In this document: one piece after another, positions 53,901 to 59,900 of the stretch
Layout: every line of letters begins with the position of its first letter
Numbering within the stretch: the stretch's first letter is position 1
Origin: Sepioteuthis lessoniana
Taxonomy: Eukaryota; Mollusca; Cephalopoda; Myopsida; Loliginidae
Assembly: GCA_963585895.1 (NCBI GenBank)
Contig: OY757911.1
Coordinates: forward strand, 63,330,807-63,394,806
DNA length: 64,000 nt
Direction of reading: 5' to 3'
The notes under the pieces: generated by a model
Database searches by the model: none
What the model saw: only the letters and a program-made list of their open reading frames with translations
Told to the model about the DNA's origin: nothing
Position numbers and translations under genes: made by a program

Positions 53901-56900
53901 TTTATCAAACGAAAGGAAATTTAGAAGGATTTTTCTAAATTAATGAATAATACTTAGATACCTTGATAACAGGTAATCACCATAATCAAAATACAGTTTA
54001 AAACCACACATATACATGTCATATTTTAACACAAAAAATGAATGAAAATAAGATTATAACCATTGTAATGATTATTATTACCATATTATGGAGATTAATG
54101 TATCTATATATTCAGGTTTATCATTATTTGTTGATTAAACAAAAGTTTTCAAAAAAGATTTAGTCCAGGTTAAAAGCATGGTAAGTGTAAACTGAAACCA
54201 AACATTTTTAGATCTCATTTTTCTGATGCAGGTATCATTGGGGAATGAGAAAAATTTTAAACTTTTAACCTGGACTAATAAGTTTAAATACATTGAGAAA
54301 TAATCATGTATAAAATTGGAAATTACCAATAAATTGACAATGCAACTCATTCGATGCTCCTTTACTTCATCCCGAATAATACTTCGATATTCAAGTAAAT
54401 GTTGAAGTAATTTTCGGATCATTTCCACAAACACTTGACCCTGTTGCATCATGTACTTATTTTTTTCAAATAATCCTTTAAGGCTGGAAAAAATTTAAAA
54501 TATAAAAATAGTTAAAACAAAATAACTATTTCTTTTATTTAAAAGTGCACAAAGTTATTCTGATTTCTTTAATAAAATTGCAACAAATGTAGTAAATTGA
54601 AATGCTCTTAGAAAATAAAGCCATTTCCAGTCCATTTAGTAATTTAATAATAGTGTGGGGTTCACCATCTTTGCTCTTATCTCAATCATAATTTTTGTTA
54701 GCACTTTCTAATTAAATGCTAATTTTAAAATATCTCTTATCTATCTATTTACAATTAATTATAATATAGGTATTAACAATATGGCCACAATGGACCTTTC
54801 ATACTGTAAGAAATCACTATCCCAGATTGAGAAGGGGGAGATCAGAGAATTCTGATTTTAATGAAATTTTCAATGCTAATTTGTTAATTAATGAATTTTA
54901 TTAAAAAAAAACTCACAGACTTTTGTTCAAGTCACTAAACTTTAACCCCATCCTCAGTGTGTGAGTGTGATACTATTTAATTGGTAGAGGTAAATGATAT
55001 GACATAATTTCTGTATATAAAGAAAAAAAAAAAGTGTGAATGGGATAAAGAAAAAAATTTTAATTGAGAGCTGTGGGAAGAAAATAATAGCCCAAATGTA
55101 AATATCCCCCCCCCAAAAAAAAATTTAAAAACAAATGTTTTCAAAGCTTTTAATACAATGATTTATTAGAAAATATGATTTTCTTTTAGATTAAGGAAAT
55201 AATTCTGAATTGATATTTGTTCTGATAAAGGAGATGGGTGCTTATATTTGCATCAGATTTTGACCAATCACAGGATAAATTTAAACATTATTAAATAAAG
55301 AATATTTTTACTAATTGAAAAATATAAATTTTAAAGCAAGAAACTAGCTAGGTTCTTTTAATATTTTTTAAGATAAAGAAATGTCTGAGGAAAAAGTACG
55401 GAAACCTACAGTAACAATAATTTAAGTATTTTCCAGTTTTGTTCTTTGTATTCAGGTTGATTATATAAAAATGTAAGGAAAAATAGCAAATTTAAGGTGG
55501 CAAAAAATTTCTTTTAGGTGTAATGAAAGACTTTGAGATTATTACCAGATAAAACATTGAATACTAAAAAATGCAATTAAAAAGTCTTATTATTTCACTA
55601 TTCTATTTATTACTATAAATTGACGATTTTATTTGAGTTTTATTAATTGTACACTCAAAAACTATGTTAACATGCTTTTTTTTCCTTTTTCAGAATTAAA
55701 TACAAAAAATAAAAATTGCTGATATGATTTTCCATACTAAAGATTTGGATAGAGGGGGTAGCTGTTCTAGCTTTCAGTGCTAATAATTTTGGGCAGGAAA
55801 CCAAAGCACACCTTAATAGCTGCTTATTGTAAAGTGACACATAAAAATTGTAATTAATTTTAACCAACAACTGGGATTTAAATACCATCGTGAGTGATAT
55901 AGTTATCAACATGTAATATTTTTACATAAATCGGTTTATTAATGTTTCTAGTCACGAATTTCATTCAAAAAAACTTTTTAGAAGTTTTTTTTAATTTTAA
56001 TAACTTCTTAATTTATGTAACCTCAAGTTGGTTTAGTTTGATTTGGTTATATGGCATATCAACTATTGTAGGTAATTTAATGCCAAATCCATTTTTATAC
56101 TTATGAAGAGTTCTATTTCAAACAATTCAGTTTAGCGTAAATAGTTTTTTTGTTTATACACAGTTAAATATCAAAACAGCTCTATTTCAAACAATTCAGA
56201 TCAGCCGAAGTACACAGTTTAATTCTGCTTGATTCATAGATAGGACCCTATCAGGTGCTACTACTCCAGCCCAGAGCGGACCAGCGTGTGATGGCAGTGA
56301 ACCAAAGCTCCAGTATTACTGGAGCCTCACTATCAAATTGTTTAGTGTCATATCTAGGACACTCATAGAGGAAGTCTTACCCCTCTGCAGAGATGCAGTC
56401 CGTGTATTCTGCAGCCCCAGCCAATGAGTTAGGTAACAATTCAGTTAAGCATGAGTACACAGTTTAATTGTCAAATATATTTCTATTTCAAACTATTTAG
56501 TTTATTCAAACAGAGCTAATTCAGTTTAGTGTAAGTACAGATTTTGTTAACACACAGTTAAATGTCAAAAACAGCCCCATTTCAAACAATTCAGTTCAGC
56601 ATAAGCACACAGTTTAAATGTAAGTACAGTTTAATTGTCAAAAACATTTCTATTTCAAGCTATTCAATTTAGTCAAACAGTTCTAATTCAAAGTATGCAG
56701 TTTAGTTCTATTTAACCCATAGATAGAGCCCTATCAGGTGCTACCATTCTGGACCTGGGAGCAATGGCAATGAAGGGGTTCTCCACATTCTCCAAAGCTC
56801 CAGCATCACTGGAACCTCACTATCAGATTATTTAGTATCATATCCAGGACACTCATCGGGGTGTCTTATCCCTTTGCATAGGTGCAGTCGGTGTATTCTA

Positions 56901-59900
56901 CAATCCCAGCCAACTGGGCAATTAATGAATTTAAATCATTAAAATATATCAAAAATTCATTAGATGTGCTATGTTATTTTGCTTTTAATACTGATAATTT
57001 TGATGCTATTATGCCTTAAATAAAACTAAAATTTAACCTTCAATAATAAATCATTTTTTTTAGATTTATTTTAATGGAAAAAACATTGTAATTATAATAT
57101 AAATAGGATATAAGTTGATTTAGCAATCTGAAAGCAAGCATTTAAAAAAAAAAAAAATACCATTAGCATCAACCTTATTGATTTAATGGACACTGATAAA
57201 TTTTATTAAATACATAAACAATTTTAGAGAAAGAAAGTCAATTTAAAATCCATAAACCAAAAAACAGCTTTAAATTTAATGTTTTAATTATGCCATTTTG
57301 AGTTTCTGAAAGCAGTACAAGTGATACATGGTTTGGTTTGTTTGGTTTTATGGCATATCAACCTTTTTAGGTTATTTAACGCCAAATCCATTTTTTATGT
57401 AAATAATCTGTTCTATTGAAAACAATTCAGTTTAGCATAAGTACACAGTTTAATTGTCAAAAACATTTCCATTTCAAACTATTCAAGCAGTTATATATAA
57501 TAATTCAGTTAAGTGTAAATACAGTTTTAATGTCGAAAAACAGTTCTATTTGAAATAATCCAGTTAAGCATAAGCATGCAGTTTAAGTGTAAGTACAGTT
57601 TAATTGTCAAAAACGTTTCTATTTCAAGCTATTCAGTTTACTCAATTCATTTTAGCATAAGTATGCTGTTAGTTCTATTTAACCCATAGATAGGGCCCTA
57701 CCAGGTGCTACCACTCCGGGCCACAGTGGACCTGGGAGCAATGGCAATGAAGGGGTACTTCGCATTCCCCAAAGCTCCAGCACTGCTGGAACCTCACCAT
57801 CAGATTGTTTAGTGTCATATCCAGGACACTCGTTGGGGGGGGGTCTTACCCCTCTTCAGAGGTGCAGTCAGTGTATTCTATAGCCCCAGCTGACTGGGCA
57901 AAAGTGATACATGTTGGAATCAACAGAGTCAAGCTATTTGTTATTGAAAAAGAATCATAGCATTCAGTATTTAGTATATTAACAAATATATATACATTAA
58001 AGTTTGGAGTATGAAAAAACTTGCACAAAATGAACACATACCAATGAACCAAGAAAACAAGATGCCTATCAGTGTTAACCAGTAATTAGATTTTCCAAAC
58101 ATTTTTATAGGCAAGAGAAGTTTTATGAAGTATACATCTTTGTTTTTAGAAAAACAAATAATGCCAACAAAAGTGAAAAGGACATTAAAAATTAGTTATG
58201 AAAAAGAAAATCTCAAAAATGGCCAAAACGATCAAATAGATAAAGTAAAAAGTAAAGTTGGCGACCTTAGTCGAGGGTGACCAGAAGGCTCCCTTTTCAA
58301 TAGCAACTACACCAAGGTGTAGGGGGGGCACTACTCCTTTCCCTGGATTGCTCCACTTTACTCTTGATACAGACCTTATATTGCTGAGTGTTAAGCAAAG
58401 AGGTATCAAGTACCATTTTTAAAGTCTTTGGTATGCCGCGACCTGGAATTGAACTCAGGTCTCCCAGACCATTGGCAAACACTCTACCCACTAGACTAAT
58501 AAGAACAGCCCCAAAATACCAAAAAATTCCCTTCTCTATGCCTGTATATAAGATTTAACCATTATGAATCATCTCCACTCACTCAGAAACTTGGTTAAAA
58601 ACCTGTATCTTACCTTCCCTCTTCAGTATTGTCCTAGCTTTTTCAAGAAAATTAATTTGCTCATAAAAAAACAAAAACATTAAATAATAAGCTTTTATCT
58701 TGGCTGAGCTAATCATAGTAATAATGAAAATTGCCAGTGAATATTGAAAAATTGAATTTGGACATTGAAAAAATTCAGAGTTGTAAATCAAATTTTCAAA
58801 ATTTTGTTCTAATTTATTGGCCTTTACATTCTTCTCTCCTTTAAATTCACCAACATTTTACACACATTCATTTCAAAAGGCTGATTTTAGTCAGGGTTAT
58901 GTTTGCTGCTACCATAGCAGAAGATGACAACACAACTGCAAAATTCAAGCAGTTATTCAGAGGAAACACAATCACTGGTAGGACAAACTTTTTGATTAAC
59001 AAATGAAGCGGCTTACACAGTGCTAAAAGTTAAAATACAACAACTGTTTTCTTTGACTCTTGCCTGAAATTAGCTGAGATCAAATGATTATTGTAATTAT
59101 AAAAGAAATAATACAAAAAAAAAAAAGTTCAACTTACATTTCATATATCAATTCCATGTACTGTTCATCACCTCGGCCACCTTCTACTAAAACATCTAGT
59201 TCTGTGATCATTTGATTTTCCACCTACAAATGATGATTCAAAAAATATTTTTGCCTTTCAATTCAAGTGTGATAATTAAAAAAAATAATGTTGCATCACC
59301 TCTATTATAATGAACTGATTTTTGTATGTTTTTACAATGACTTAAGAATGGTAAATTGTAGCAAAAGGCTTGTTATTACAATAGCATTAAAATGCTCAAA
59401 CATAGAATAAAACTATTTTTTATATCATTTGCAATTTAATAATAATGTAGAATCATTGCTATAATAGAGGACATATTTATTTATTTGCACTTATAAGTTC
59501 TATAAATAGGATGTGATTTGATAAACAGATTAATGCTGACCTTTAAAAATGAGTTAAGAAATTTAAAACAAAAAATACTAAATTAACTGCAACCACCTTT
59601 TCTCATAGCAAAAAACTTTAATTGTATTAAAAAAAGGAAAATAAAACAGAATCAATAAGAAATAAAAAGTTTCATGAACACGTATCAGTGAAATATTAGG
59701 TAAAATACTAAAACCTTAAAGAAAAAAACAGGTTTTGCATATGGAATCAAAAAGTTAACCTGGAAAAAGTTATGCCTGTAACCTCGTCCTGACATCTGCA
59801 GGAACTCACACTGCATCATATCAAAAAAGATTGGAATGGTAGCCTTTCGAAGTTCTGTAAAAGAAATTTTCTTTTTAAAAATTTGAAATAGAAAATCATA

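Noticed and set aside
58420-58506. Functional tRNA gene
   Set aside because: Box A and box B are good, but the acceptor and anticodon stems do not close properly and the sequence continues into a body shared with another copy. It is a SINE head.
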